DNA from: Zea mays
Lineage: Eukaryota > Streptophyta > Magnoliopsida > Poales > Poaceae
Direction: 5' to 3'
Assembly (NCBI RefSeq): GCF_902167145.1
Contig: NC_050096.1
Location: 179,587,825 to 179,651,824 of the forward strand
Length of the DNA: 64,000 nucleotides
Notes under the pieces: model-generated
Seen by the model: the letters and a program-made list of their open reading frames with translations, nothing else
Databases searched by the model: none
What the model was told of the DNA's origin: nothing
Shown: positions 21,322 through 32,515 of the stretch, in pieces
Numbering within the stretch: the first letter of the stretch is position 1
How the letters are laid out: the number at the start of each line of letters is the position of its first letter
Program-made: the position numbers and the translations under genes

Positions 21322-24300
21322 GAAGCAGTGCTCGTCGACTTTCTCCGCGCGAACGCCGACGTCTTCGCGTGGAGTCCCTCAGACATGCCCGACATACCGA
21401 GGGATGTCGCCGAGCACTCGCTGGACATCCGAGCCGGAACCCGACCCGTCAAGCAGCCTCTGCGCCGATTCGACGAGGAGAAGCGCAGAGCCATAGGCGA
21501 GGAGATCCACAAGCTAATGGCGGCAGGGTTCATCAAGGAGGTATTCCATCCCGAATGGCTTGCCAACCCTGTGCTTGTGAGAAATAAAGGGGGGAAATGG
21601 CGGATGTGTGTAGACTACACTGGTCTCAACAAAGCATGTCCGAAGGTTCCCTACCCTCTGCCTCGCATCGATCAAATCGTGGATTCCACTGCTGGGTGCG
21701 AAACCCTGTCTTTCCTTGATGCCTACTCAGGGTATCACCAAATCAGGATGAAAGAGTCCGACCAGCTCGCGACTTCTTTCATCACACCCTTCGGTATGTA
21801 CTGCTATGTCACCATGCCGTTCGGCTTGAGGAACGCGGGCGCGACGTACCAGCGGTGCATGAACCATGTGTTCGGCGAACACATTGGCCGCACGGTCGAC
21901 GCCTACGTTGATGACATCGTAGTCAAGACAAGGAAAGCCTCCGACCTCCTTTTCGACCTTGAAGTGACATTTCGATGTCTCAAGGCGAAAGGCGTCAAGC
22001 TCAATCCCGAGAAGTGTGTCTTCGGGGTGCCCCGAGGCATGCTCTTGGGGTTCATCGTCTCCGAGCGGGGCATCGAAGCCAACCCAGAGAAGATCGCAGC
22101 CATCACCAGCATGGGGCCCATCAAGAACTTGAAAGGCATACAGAGGGTCATGGGATGTCTCGCGGCTCTGAGCCGCTTCATCGCACGCCTCGGCAAAAGA
22201 GGTCTACCTCTGTACTGCCTCTTAAGGAAGGCCGAGTGCTTCGCTTGGACCCCCTAGGCTGAGGAAGCCCTCGGGAACCTGAAGGCGCTCCTCACGAAGG
22301 CGCCTATCTTGGTGCCCCAGCTGCCAGAGAAGCCCTCTTGGTCTACGTCGCCGCGACCACTCAGGTGGTTAGCGCCGCGATTGTGGTCGAGAGGCAAGAA
22401 GAGGGGCATGCATTGCCTGTTCAGAGGCCTGACTACTTCGTCAGCGAGGTACTGTCCGAAACCAAGATCCGCTACCCACAAGTTCAGAAGCTGCTGTACG
22501 CGGTGATCCTGACACGGCGGAAGTTGCGACACTACTTCGAGTCCCATCCGGTAACTGTGGTGTCATCCTTCCCCCTGGGGGAGATCATCCAGTGCCAGGA
22601 GGCCTCGGGTAGGATCGCAAGATGGGCGGTGGAAATCATGGGCGAAACAATCTCGTTTGCCCCTCGGAAGGCCATCAAGTCCCAGGTCCTGGCGGACTTC
22701 GTGGCCGAATGGGTCGACACCCAGCTTCCAACAGCTCCAATCCAACCGGAGCTCTGGACCATGTTCTTCGACGGGTCGCTGATGAAGACAGGAGCCGGCG
22801 CAGGCCTACTCTTCGTCTCGCTCCTCGAGAAGCACCTACGCTACGTGCTACGTCTCCATTTCCTGGCATCCAACAATGTGGCTGAGTACGAGGCTCTGGT
22901 TAACGGATTGCGGATCGCCATCGAGCTAGGGGTCCGACGCCTCGACGCTCGCGGTGACTCGCAGCTCGTCATCGACCAAGTCATGAAGAACTCCCACTGC
23001 CGCGACCCGAAGATGGAGGCCTACTGCGATGAAGTTCGGCGCCTGGAAGACAAATTCCACGGGCTCGAGCTCAACCACATCGCTCGGCGCTACAACGAGA
23101 CTGCAGACGAGCTGGCTAAAATAGCCTCGGGGCGAACAACGGTTCCCCCGGACGTCTTCTCCTGAGATCTGCATCAGCCCTCCGTCAAGATCGACGGCAC
23201 GCCCGAGCCTGAGGCACCATCGGCCCAGCCCGAGGTACCCTTGGCACAGTCCGAGGCGCCCTCGGCTCGGCCCGAGGCACCCTCGGACCAGCCCGAAGTA
23301 CCCTCGGCACAGTCTGAGACACCCTCGGCTCGGCTCGAGGCACCCTCGGTTCGGCCCGAGGTACCCTCGGCCCCCGAGGGCGAGACGCTGCACGTCGGGG
23401 GGGAGCTAAGTGGGGCTGCGCCTGATCAAAACTGGCAAACCCCGTACCTGCAATATCTCCACCAAGGGGAGCTACCCTCCGACCGAGCCGAAGCTCGGTG
23501 GGTGGCGCGGCGCGCCAAGTCGTTCGTCTTGCTGGGAGATGAGAAGGAGCTCTACCACCGCAGCCCCTCAGGCATCCTCCAGCGATGCATCTCCATCGCC
23601 GAAGGTCAGGAACTCCTGCGAGAAATACACTCGGGGGCTTGCGGCCATCACGCAGCGCCTCGAGCCCTTGTCGGGAATGCTTTCCGACAAGGTTTTTACT
23701 AGCCGACGATGGTGGCCGACGCCACTAGAATTGTCCGCACCTGCGAAGGGTGTCAGTTCTACGCAAGGCAGACCCACCTGCCCGCTCAGGTTCTGCAGAT
23801 GATACCCATCACCTGGCCTTTTGCTGTGTGGGATCTGGACCTCGTCGGCCCCTTGCAAAAGGCACCTGGGGGCTACACGCACCTGTTGGTCGCCATCGAC
23901 AAATTCTCCAAGTGGATCGAGGTCCGACCCCTAAAGAGCATCAGGTCCGAGCAGGCGGTGGCGTTCTTCACCAACATCATCCATCGTTTCGGGGTCCCAA
24001 ACTCTATCATCACCGACAACGGCACCCAGATCACCGGCAGAAAGTTCCTGGACTTCTGCGAGGATCACCACATCCGGGTGGACTGGGCCGCCGTAGCTCA
24101 CCCCATGTCAAATGGGCAAGTAGAGCGTGCCAACGGCATGATTCTACAAGGGCTCAAGCCTCGGATCTACAACGACCTCAACAAGTTCGGCAAGCGATGG
24201 ATGAAGGAACTCCCCTCGGTGGTTTGGAGCCTGAGGACAACACCGAGCCGAGCCACGGGCTTCACGCCGTTCTTTCTAGTCTACGGGGCCGAGGCCGTCT

Positions 24301-24674
24301 TGCCCACAGACCTGGAATACGGCTCCCCGAGGACAAGGGCCTATGCCAGCCAAAGCAACCAAGCTAGTCGAGAAGACTCGCTGGACCAGTTGGAAGAGGC
24401 TCGGGACAGGGCCTTACTACACTCGGCGCGGTACCAGTAGTCCATGCGACGCTACCACGCCCGAGGGGTCCGGTCTCGAGACCTCCAGGTGGGCGACCTG
24501 GTGCTTCGGCTACGACAAGACGCCCGAGGGCGGCACAAGCTCACGCCCCCCTGGGAGGGGCCTTTCGTCATCGCCAAAGTTCTGAAGCCTGGAACGTACA
24601 AGTTGGCCAACAGTCAGGGCGAGGTCTACAGCAACGCTTGGAACATCCAACAGCTACGTCGCTTCTACCCTTAA
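21322..24674 (+). pseudogene. Element B pol: RT-RNase H-integrase, broken
   Basis: Reverse transcriptase (21322-22257) shows MPFGLRNAGATYQ and AYVDDIVVKT. A TAG at 22255 is followed by a 1-base deletion near 22315, so RNase H reads in another frame (22338-23165) with FDGSL, AEYEAL, DSQLV and ETADELAK. Integrase follows, with a zinc head (HHAAP, CEGCQ) and a core carrying LDLVGP, TDNGTQ and GQVERAN. Further stops are TGA 23163, TAG 23700 and TAG 24438. The natural end is TAA 24672-24674 after NAWNIQQLRRFYP. RT before integrase shows Gypsy order. All catalytic residues I looked for are present, so the loss is by stops and one frameshift. Confidence 0.87.
23208..23375 (+). repeat. Eight-copy 21-bp coding repeat between RNase H and integrase (element B)
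   Basis: Eight in-frame 21-bp units encode heptads of the form P/S-E-V/A-P-S-A-Q/R. Element C has only about two such heptads at the same place. This is a linker between RNase H and integrase that has expanded in B without changing frame. Confidence 0.8.
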
Positions 24675-25320
24675 GATGTTTTCAAGTTGTTCATATACCT
24701 CGCTCCCACGCAAAGTTTAGTCATCAAGGAAGGGTCAGCCTTGCCTCGGCAAAGCCCGACCCTCCCTCGGGGGCTAAAAGGGGGGGAACCCCCTCTGCGT
24801 CGAAATTTTCCTCGAAAAAAGATCTTTTCTGCCAGAATGTCTTTCGTGCTTTTCGACTACTTCGAAAGTGGATCCCGAAAACGATGGAGTACACGTAAGC
24901 AGCCAAGGCTGACCGAGCCGAGGGACTCCTACGCCTCCGGGATACGGATACCTCACTCATCACCTTCTGCGATAAGTAACTCACGTTCGGATAAGTGATT
25001 CCACGGACCGAACAAGTCTTCACGCTCGGAAGCTCTTCTGCCGGAGCGATTCTTCGAGCCTTCTCAACTGCGTCGGTGACAGAACCCCATGGACGGGTAA
25101 GAGTGCGCGTAAGCGGCAAGGCCGACCGAGCCGAGGGACTCCTACGCCTCCGGGATACGGATACCTCACTCGTCACCTTCCGTGAGAAGCAACTCTCGCT
25201 CGCACAAACAATTCTGTTACCGACAAAAAAGTCTAGATACTCGAAACAAGAGGAAAAGAGACGCAGCTTTACAACACGGCGAGGGTGTGTTTTGGCCTCG
25301 GCGGCCGCAGGAAACACACG

Positions 25321-25698
25321 CTACAAGACAATCCGATCCTGCAGGCTCGGATCTTGACGCTCGAAGGGAGCAGCAGCACCCTCGGCGTCGACAACACCTT
25401 CGGTGAGGTCCGACCTAGCCTCGGACGGCGACGCGGTCCGAAGATCTCCACTCTGAAGGACGGCGTCATCGCCACGCCCGGGCCATCGCCGCCAGGGTCT
25501 TCTCCGAGAATCCGGCTCGGGCAGGCGGCTCGGCTGGTCACCCCGAGGCCTCGGCCGGCTGTTCCCCGCGGACATCAGCCCGACCCGAGGCCTCGGCAGG
25601 TCAATTCCAGCGTCGGTCCCGCTAACGGACAACCCGGCCAGGCTACGGCCGACCAGGTCTTCTTTTCGGGCCAACTCTGCCTCTGTTCGCGCTGACAC
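25321..25698 (-). pseudogene. Remnant of antisense extra ORF (element B)
   Basis: A minus-strand frame of about 125 codons occupies the place where element C has the last exon of its antisense gene. The reading ...SPSEARSDLTEGVVDAEG... resembles C's ...SPSGAGPDLAEGGDDAEG.... The flanking plus-strand block (GGCCTCGGCGGCCGC against GGCCTCAGCGGCCGC in C) also aligns. The PF04195-type N-terminal part seen in C is not found in B. So B seems to have lost most of this gene, or holds a divergent version I cannot recognise. Confidence 0.4.
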
Positions 25699-27650
25699 CG
25701 CTACCCCTGGCCTCGGCTCATCGAAGAGCGGCCGAGGGGTTCCTTTAAATGAGCAAGAGAAGCCTCGGGCAACAAGGCTGACCGAGTTGAGGGACTCCTA
25801 CGCCTCCGGGATACGGATACCTCGCTCGTCACCTTTGCACGGGGCGACTCACGCTTGGTGAAGCGGTTCAGACAACCAACAGGCGAGTCTTAGTGCTCGA
25901 AAATGAGGAAAAAACACGGCTCCGTGCCAAAATTACATACATGTTCAGGCCTCGACAGCCACAATGAACAAAAACACTGGCATTCGAAGTGCCATTACAA
26001 ACGGAACTCCGGTTCCACCACCGCAGGTAGGAACAACCCCACGTGACTGGGGGGCCTGCGGAGCAACAGAAGACTGACGAACGGCTCACCGTCGCCCGCC
26101 CCAGTAGCGGTGACGATGAAGACTTCTGCTCCGGGGGGCAAACAGCAGCAGCGATGACCTCAGGGCGGATGCTGCTGCCAGGAGGGCCCCGCCCGTGCCC
26201 AAACTCGTGAGGCAAGGACGGGCAGAAGGCCGTAGAGTTGGAGGTCGGTCCGCGGGTGGCGCCGGCAAGCTCGGCGGCGGCGGAACCTCTTCCAGCTGCC
26301 GTGGCGGAAGGCGGTACCGGGAGCGGCTCCGAAGCCGCTCCGCTCAGAGAGTCGGGCACGCTGCAGCTGCCAGTGCCACGGACGACTCCCGCCCTTCCCC
26401 CCGATCACTCAGGGAAGGAGCGGACCGCCGCCCACGCAGGGGCCGACCCCAACTCGGCACACTCCCCTCCCCAGCCCTGGTGATGAAAATCCTTGAGGCT
26501 GAGGGAGGGGCAGAGGCCGCGGCCCGGTTTGCTTTCCCCCGCCATCGAACTGGAGGTCACCATCTTGGGTGACCGCCGGTGGAGGGGTGCAACCGGGCTG
26601 CATGATGAAAATCCTTGAAGCCGAACGATGGCTGAAAGGTACCAACTCCCACGGAGTTGCGTTCCTCCAACGACGAGGCGGAAAGACGGCGGGTATCCCC
26701 CATTCGGGGGCTTGGAAGGTGGAAAGACACGATGCATAAGGGAGCGCGAAGACATGGTCGCCTTCCAAGGGGGTCACCCTCCTTTTAAAGGCGACTCTCC
26801 CTACTTGCGTCCCCAGCCGTCGTGGGCTGAGTCTTCTCCAACACATTCCAAGGTCCTCCCCTACGGCGCGGGGGCTGGGTCCCACACGTCATGCAAGCCG
26901 GCTCAGAGCAGAAGAAGCCAAACCGCCGTGCGCGGTGCGTACAACCGCCTAGCGGTTACAAGCGGCTCTCCACTTTTGCCCAGACCAGCAGGCGAAAGGG
27001 CAGGCAGCCATGCAGGCGGCATGCAACCGCGCCAAGTGGGCGCACTTCTCCGACTCCCAACACGCCCGGCATGGAGGCCCAGGCCCACGCGTCATGCAAC
27101 CGGCGCGCCGAATGTTTCGTGCATGCAGCTGCACTGCCGCTTGCGCCACCGCCGCGCCTCCTCGACTGCGGAACCAATACCACGACTCGAGGCGACCCAG
27201 CGCACGACCCAGCAGCGCCAGCCTAGCGCGACGGTCAATGCGGCCAAAAATGGGCCGGCAGTAATGGCGGTGGCAGGTGGGCAGGAGCAGCGGTCACATC
27301 GTCAGCCAAGCTCACGTCCCATCCAGGGGCAGCGAGAGAACCCTCTCTCACGGCGTGAAGACGACGCGCCCGTGTTCCGTTCCTCGAATGGCTCGCGCAC
27401 GCGCAATGGCCGCCCCGCGAACCACTCGCCCCGTCGCATTAACTCTGCGGCGGGACAGGCGGCGCCTCTGGCAGGAGAAGCGGGCGACGCTTCGCCTTTG
27501 CCATAATGACCGCGTCAGAAAAGGTACGCCACATCGTTCGATTTCGTATCCTTTTCCTTTTTTCCTCTTTATCTCTCTTGCAACAGGGACCGGGAAAGGG
27601 GGATACCCTGAAAAGGATCCTTCCTTGTGAAGGAACCAGGCTCCGAGCCT

Positions 27651-27880
27651 CTCTACTGATCAGAGGTTCGAAGGCTGGCCCCTCGGAAGGGTTCAACAGC
27701 CGCCTCAGAGCACGTGGGCTCCACACCCACTACTGGTCAGAGGTTCGAAGCCCGGCCCCTCGGAAGGGTTCAACGGCCGCCTCAGGCTACTCGGGCTCCG
27801 CGCCCACTACTGATCAGGGGTTCGAAGGCTGGCCCCCGAAGGGTTCACAACCGCCTCAGACACAGAGCGAGGGATGACCA
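27651..27880 (+). repeat. Tandem 77-bp units in element B 3' region
   Basis: Three units start near CTACTGATCAGAGGTTCG at 27653, 27730 and 27807. Element C carries two units of the same type at 44827 and 44904, again 77 bp apart. No coding meaning is evident. Confidence 0.75.
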
Positions 27881-28594
27881 TGGGTACGTTCGATACATAA
27901 CCAAGGCTCGGGTTGCGCTCCCGAGGTACCCTAGGACATTTCCGAGACCAGCGGGAACGATCTTGTAACGGAATCCCATCAGAGGGAGGCATCTAGCCCT
28001 CGGACCCCGTCGCCAGGGGACCAGGTCCGGCAGATCACCCGCAGGTACTTTTGGGCGCGCCTCTGGGCCTCTAGCCGACCCCTAACGAACGGGGCACGGA
28101 CGTCCACTCGGATCACCCGCCTGCAGCTCACTGGAGACACCATGTTCGGTGCCCACCGAGGGCAACATGGCGCTCTCCCCCCTCCTCCTTGCGGAAAGGC
28201 GACGCAGGGGCGTATGTAAAAAAGTCGAGTCTGACCCTGATCGCCCTCTCGCCCTGTGCAGAGGCTCGGGGGCTGCTCTCGCAAACCCGGCTCCGGCCAC
28301 ACCGTTGACAGCGTCAACATACCAGCCCGAGAACTTGGGACCCGACCGTACACCCAGGCTACGGCCAGCTCGCATGAGGGAACGACCAGACCAGCCGAAG
28401 CATTACGTGAGGCATTAAGACCTCGGAGGAGTCAAAACCACTCCTCTGAGAACTCGGGGGCTACACCCGGCGGGTGCGCTCGCGCGCACCCACCGGAACA
28501 AAACGCAACCGAGAAAGGCTGGTCCCCCTTGCAAAAAATTGCGACGAAAGCCTCCAAGCGAGTGCTAACACTCCCTTCGAGGCTCGGGGGCTAC

Positions 28595-30283
28595 TGTCGG
28601 GGACCATAATTAGGGGTACCCTCAAGGCTCCTAATTCTCAGCTGGTAACCCCCATAAGCATAAAGCTGCAAAGGCCTGATGGGTGTGATTAAGTCAGGGA
28701 TCAGTCCATTCGAGGGACTCGATCACGCCTCGCCCGAGCCTAGCCTCGGACAAGGGCAGCCGACCCCGAAGGACCTCCGTCTCGCCCGAGGCCCCCCTCC
28801 AGCGGCGAACATATTTCCGGCTCGCCCGAGGCCCTGTCTTCGCCAAGAAGCAACCCTGACCAAATCGCCGCACCGACCGACCAAATCGCAGGAGCATTTA
28901 ATGCAAAGGTGGCCTGGCACCTTTATCTTGACGCGCGCCCCTCAGCCAACAGAGCCGAAGTGACCGCCGTCACTTCGCCGCTCCACTGACCGGCCTGACG
29001 GAAAGACAGCACCGCCTGCGCCGCTCCGACTGCGGTGCCACTTGACAGAGTGAGGCTGACAGGCAGTCAGGCCCGGCCGCAGGCACCATAGGAAGCTCCG
29101 CTCCGCCCGACCCAGGGCTCGGACTCGAGCTAAGCCCCGGAAGACGGCGAACTCCGCTCCGCCCGACCCAGGGCTCGGACTCGGGCTAAGTCCCGGAAGA
29201 CGGCGAACTCCGCTCCGCCCGACCCAGGGCTCGGACTCGGGCTAAGTCCCGGAAGACGACGAACTCCGCTCCGCCCGACCCAGGGCTCGGACTCGGGCTA
29301 AGTCCCGGAAGACGGCGAACTCCGCTCCGCCCGACCCAGGGCTCGGACTCGGGCTAAGTCCCAGAAGATGGCGAACTCCGCTCCGCCCAACCCAGGGCTC
29401 GGACTCGGGCTAAGCCCCGGAAGACAGCGAACTCCGCTCCGCCCGACCCAGGGCTCGGACTCGGGCTAAGCCCCTGAAGATGACGAACTCTGCTTCGCCC
29501 GACCCAGGGCTCGGACTCTGCCCTAGCCTCAGCCGACGGTCTCCGCCTCGCCCGACCCAGGGGCTCGGACTCGACCTCGGCTTCGGAGGAGCCTCCACAT
29601 CACCCAACCTAGGGCGCAGACCAGCCACGTCAACAGGAGGCGCCATCATCACCCTACCCCAACTGACTCGGGCCACGGGGAACAAGACCGGCGTCCCATC
29701 TGGCTCGCTCCGCCAGATAGGCAATGATGGCGCCCCGCATACTCTGTGACGACGGCGGCTCTCAGCCCCCTTACGGAAGCAAGAGGACGTCAGCAAGGAC
29801 TCAATAGCTCCGACAGCTGTCCCTCCGCCAGGCTCCAGCACTCCTCCGACGGCCACGACATCACACCAGCTGGGTGCCAAAATCTCTCCGGCTGCCACAA
29901 CGGCATGTACTTAGGGCGCTAGCTCTCCTCCGCTAGACACGTAGCACTCTGCTACACCCCCCATTGTACACCTGGATCCTCTCCTTACGCCTATAAAAGG
30001 AAGGACCAGGGCCCTCTTAGAGAGGGTTGGCCGCGCGGGGACGAGGACGAGACAGACGCTCGCTCCCTCTCCCGCGTGGACGCTTGTAATCCCCTACTGC
30101 AAGCGCACCCGACCTGGGCGCGGGATGAACACGAAGGCCACGGGATTCCCACCTCTCTCTCGCCTGTCTCCGGCCACCTCACTTCCCCCCTTCGCGCTCG
30201 GCCTCGCGTCGACCCATCTGGGCTGGGGCACACGGCGACATTCACTCGTCGGCTTAGGGACCCCCGGTCTCGAAACGCCGACA
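28595..30283 (+). repeat. Element B 3' LTR (1689 bp)
   Basis: It follows a G-rich tract (GGCTCGGGGGCTAC) that acts as polypurine tract. It is the partner of 16318-18048 with the same start, array and TATA box (29991). The AGCTG target copy follows at 30284. Confidence 0.9.
29096..29543 (+). repeat. Tandem array of eight 56-bp units in element B 3' LTR
   Basis: Units start at 29096, 29152, 29208, 29264, 29320, 29376, 29432 and 29488, again exactly 56 bp apart. Copy number and phase equal those of the 5' LTR, as expected from copying at insertion without later slippage. Confidence 0.9.
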
Positions 30284-30800
30284 AGCTGCATGTCTAGAGG
30301 TAGAGGAGTAGACTCCTCACACCGGGTAAGTCTAGCTGAGTATTAGTATACTCAGCCTTGCTTGTGGCATAATTTTTGCAGGTACTCCTTAGGATGATTG
30401 GTTGATGGTGTGACTTGGCCTTCGTCCCTGCCACCGGGATAGATGGTCGAGTGGGTTACTGCTTCCGCAGGAGAGGACCAGGAGGAGTAGCGTGGCCAGG
30501 CTTCGCCATGTTACTCGGTTTTCTCCGTTAGTTATTTCCGCTGCATTAAAATTTATGGTTATTATTTCTGAAACTCCGATAATGTAATCACTAATGATAC
30601 TTATTAAATTTGTGGTATTATGTTTTATTGTATTTCTCTGTGCCTCACCTTCGTGTGAGCTAGTGGTATTCGATCCTGGTAAGTGGCTTTATCGGACTAG
30701 ATCCGAGGGACTAACGGGTTATTCCTGTTTAAGTGTGTTGCTGCCCTTATGGGTGCAACTTGGGCACTTAAGCTGGAATAATTCGGGCGGTTCCGCCACA
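30284..30800 (+). mobile_element. Outer Gypsy 3' LTR, segment 3 of 3
   Basis: After element B's second AGCTG copy (30284-30288) the outer LTR resumes and ends at TTCCGCCACA (30800), giving the usual TG...CA boundaries with 1276. It contains the AT-rich ATTAAATTTGTGG-type sequence and is probably U5. The outer element's own left target copy lies outside the window, so its TSD cannot be checked; the five bases after the end are CGCAC. Confidence 0.65.
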
Positions 30801-31967
30801 CGCACCGGGGCGCATGATGGCTCGGCAAGCTGCGACGAGGTCGAGCGGCTCGTCGGCGAGCGTGGGGTGCAGGAGGGAGCGGGAGCATGGGGAGGAATAC
30901 TCTCTTTGCCAAATGCTCATACTTGCATCCTACTGTCGGTCGTCTCCACCATCGTGCGACAGTTTCGCCTTTCATGGGGTTGCATGGCTTCTCTCCCTGA
31001 GATCTCACTGCCGACCCACGCAGTGGCGAGTAGCGTCTTGTTGGCCGCACCCTAGGGCTGGTGGAGCCTCCCATCGGCCATCTCCACCATCGCACGACGA
31101 TTTCACCTTTTGTGGGGTCCGCATAGCTTCTCTCCATGAGATCTTGTCGCCACTGTTCTCAACCACCGCAACAGGGAGTACGAGAGCGATGGAATAGAGC
31201 TAGGGTTTTGGGGTGGGGTGGGCGACAGCTTGCCAAAGATGGTCAGCGCGTTTTTTTGGTGTCGAAAGGGAGAGGGGGAGTGGGGAGGGGAACCAACCAC
31301 GGAGACAAAGACGACGGCGGTGGCGAACAGCGAGCAGGCGAGCCCCTCTTACAGGCCGACGGCGACGGCGAGCGCTGTGACGGTGGCCGAGTGCGAGGAC
31401 GGCATCCCACCGGAGCCCACCAGCTGCTTCGCGTCCCACCGGTTCTCCTTATACCTGCACGTCGGTCGCGCGCGCGGACGAGGGTGGGCAGATGCAGATC
31501 CCGCCAGGGAGGGAGCTCAGATCCGGGCACCGCGTGGAGATAGATAGGGGGAGAGGGCGTACCAGGTGGTGAGGACCTTGATGGATTGCGCGATGGCGAA
31601 GGTGAGCACCGCGGCGACGAGCGGGCAGTTGGAGAACACGGCCAGGTAGGAGAACGAGGGCGCGCCCGGTGGCGGGGCGGCGGCGCGTAGGCTTTGGATG
31701 GAGAGAGGGGGGAGACGGACTGAACGGGAGCGAGGGCGGCTGGCACGTGGTAGATGTGGGGCGAGCCGTTCGGGAGCGAGGTCGGGGGAGGCGGGGGGAG
31801 GTTGGGGACAGGAGAGTGGTGGGCGACGAGCAGGGAGACGCACGCGAGCGTGGGTAGCATCGGACGGACGACCAAAACGGAGGCGGGAGAGAACAGACGG
31901 TTGAGATCGTCGGAAGGCAGAACACAAAAAGGCAGGCTACCTTTGTAGTCTTAATAAGTAGTATAGA
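30801..31967 (-). mobile_element. Helitron 5' part, interrupted by the outer Gypsy element
   Basis: On the minus strand the sequence TCTATACTACTTATTAAG begins at 31967 directly after a host A. This fits Helitrons, which start with TC and insert between A and T, and the TCTATACTA form is common in maize. The segment carries gene exons, as maize Helitrons often do. No CTRRT 3' end is seen before 30801, where the outer Gypsy LTR ends. The simplest reading is that the Gypsy element inserted into the Helitron and pushed its 3' half out of the window. Two similar blocks of about 70 bp occur near 30945 and 31078. Confidence 0.6.
31310..31927 (-). pseudogene. Captured fragment of a DUF212 (acid phosphatase/haloperoxidase-related) gene
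   Basis: Two exons are readable. Exon 1 ends at 31563 with ...AAVLTFAIAQSIKVLTTW, then an intron GT (31562) to AG (31455) of 108 nt. Exon 2 starts at 31454 with YKENRWDAKQLVGSGGMPS and SHSATVTALAVAVGL. The split codon rejoins as TGG. This is the conserved core of the DUF212 (PF02681) membrane protein family of plants; its biochemical role is not well defined. A TAA at 31349-31351 interrupts exon 2 where the family has Gln, and the rest of the protein is missing. The N-terminal part is frame-shifted or non-coding. It is a gene fragment riding in the Helitron, not a working gene. Confidence 0.7.
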
Positions 31968-32515
31968 TTTAGTTATATTGCTCTCTTTTACATCATATAT
32001 GATTTTGAAAAATTATTGCATTAGTGATTAACTAATCATATGTCTTTGTTGTGTGCTTATGTTCATTCGGTAGTTATATTACTCTCTGTCCCTCATTATA
32101 CATGACTTTGATGTTTGGATACGTCTATATATATAGTCTCACTCTCGGTTGTCTATCGATTGTAGTGAAGAAACAAGAAGGTAAAGTAACTCTTGCATTG
32201 TTTCAGTTAATCGCAGTATTCACGAGGCAAAAAGTTCGCCCAGTGGCAGCTAAGTCTTGAGAACATATATGCTTCGTAGATATGGCTTCGATGTGGTTCC
32301 CTTGTAGTTCAGTCAGAAGTTCACCAACTGCTCGACGATCAACTAGATGATTTGTCGAACCTGGCGCTATTTGGTGAAAGAGATTTGAATAAGGATAGAT
32401 CCAGATATTTATTTGAATGCTAACATTTTTGTCTTCTTTATTCGATTGTGAACAAATAATATATAATTTTTTTTCCATGTAAATTTATATTCTTGTTTTT
32501 AGCATTGAGTCTATT
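31968..32515. other. AT-rich spacer, host of the Helitron and element C
   Basis: No gene can be supported. A minus-strand frame of 91 codons (32203-32478) has no recognised domain. AGTTATATTGCTCTC-like words recur near 31971 and 32075. The last five bases (32511-32515) are the CTATT target copy of element C. Confidence 0.5.

Larger units (their letters stand above)
24675..28594 (+). other. Element B 3' region between pol and 3' LTR
   Basis: A 3.9-kb stretch without an intact gene. It contains three copies of a block around GGGACTCCTACGCCTCCGG (near 24921, 25134 and 25790) that also occurs in element C near 40583. It also holds a remnant resembling the end of C's antisense gene (25321-25698), an unassigned GC-rich part with minus-strand frames (25868-26885), a short intron-like block (27524-27586), and tandem 77-bp units (27651-27880). 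Tat-lineage elements are known for long 3' regions with extra frames. Confidence 0.7.
16318..30283 (+). mobile_element. Element B: Ty3/Gypsy, Tat lineage, Huck-like
   Basis: A 13.97-kb element with LTRs of 1731 and 1689 bp starting TGTCGGGGACC and ending ACCGACA or GCCGACA. It is flanked by the 5-bp target copy AGCTG (16313-16317 and 30284-30288). Inside are a primer site, gag with the Tat-type Asp-Gly-Gly protease, pol in the Gypsy order RT-RNase H-integrase, and a 3.9-kb region between pol and the 3' LTR, as in the Tat lineage. It sits in the outer LTR. Coding capacity is lost through several stops and one frameshift. The LTRs differ by very roughly 2 percent by eye, so it looks somewhat older than A. 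The Huck name rests on recollection of the LTR and the 56-bp array. Confidence 0.88.

Noticed and set aside
26409..26885. 158-codon minus-strand frame in the B 3' region as a second antisense gene
   Set aside because: No domain, low complexity, no match to C's antisense gene; left as unassigned sequence.
30692..30698. ACTAG near 30693 as the 3' end of the minus-strand Helitron
   Set aside because: It lies inside the outer Gypsy LTR and has no convincing hairpin.
31310..31927. Functional DUF212 gene
   Set aside because: Exon 2 has an in-frame TAA, later exons are missing, and it sits in a Helitron remnant.
32203..32478. 91-codon minus-strand frame as a host gene
   Set aside because: No recognised domain, no clear exon partners; left in the spacer.
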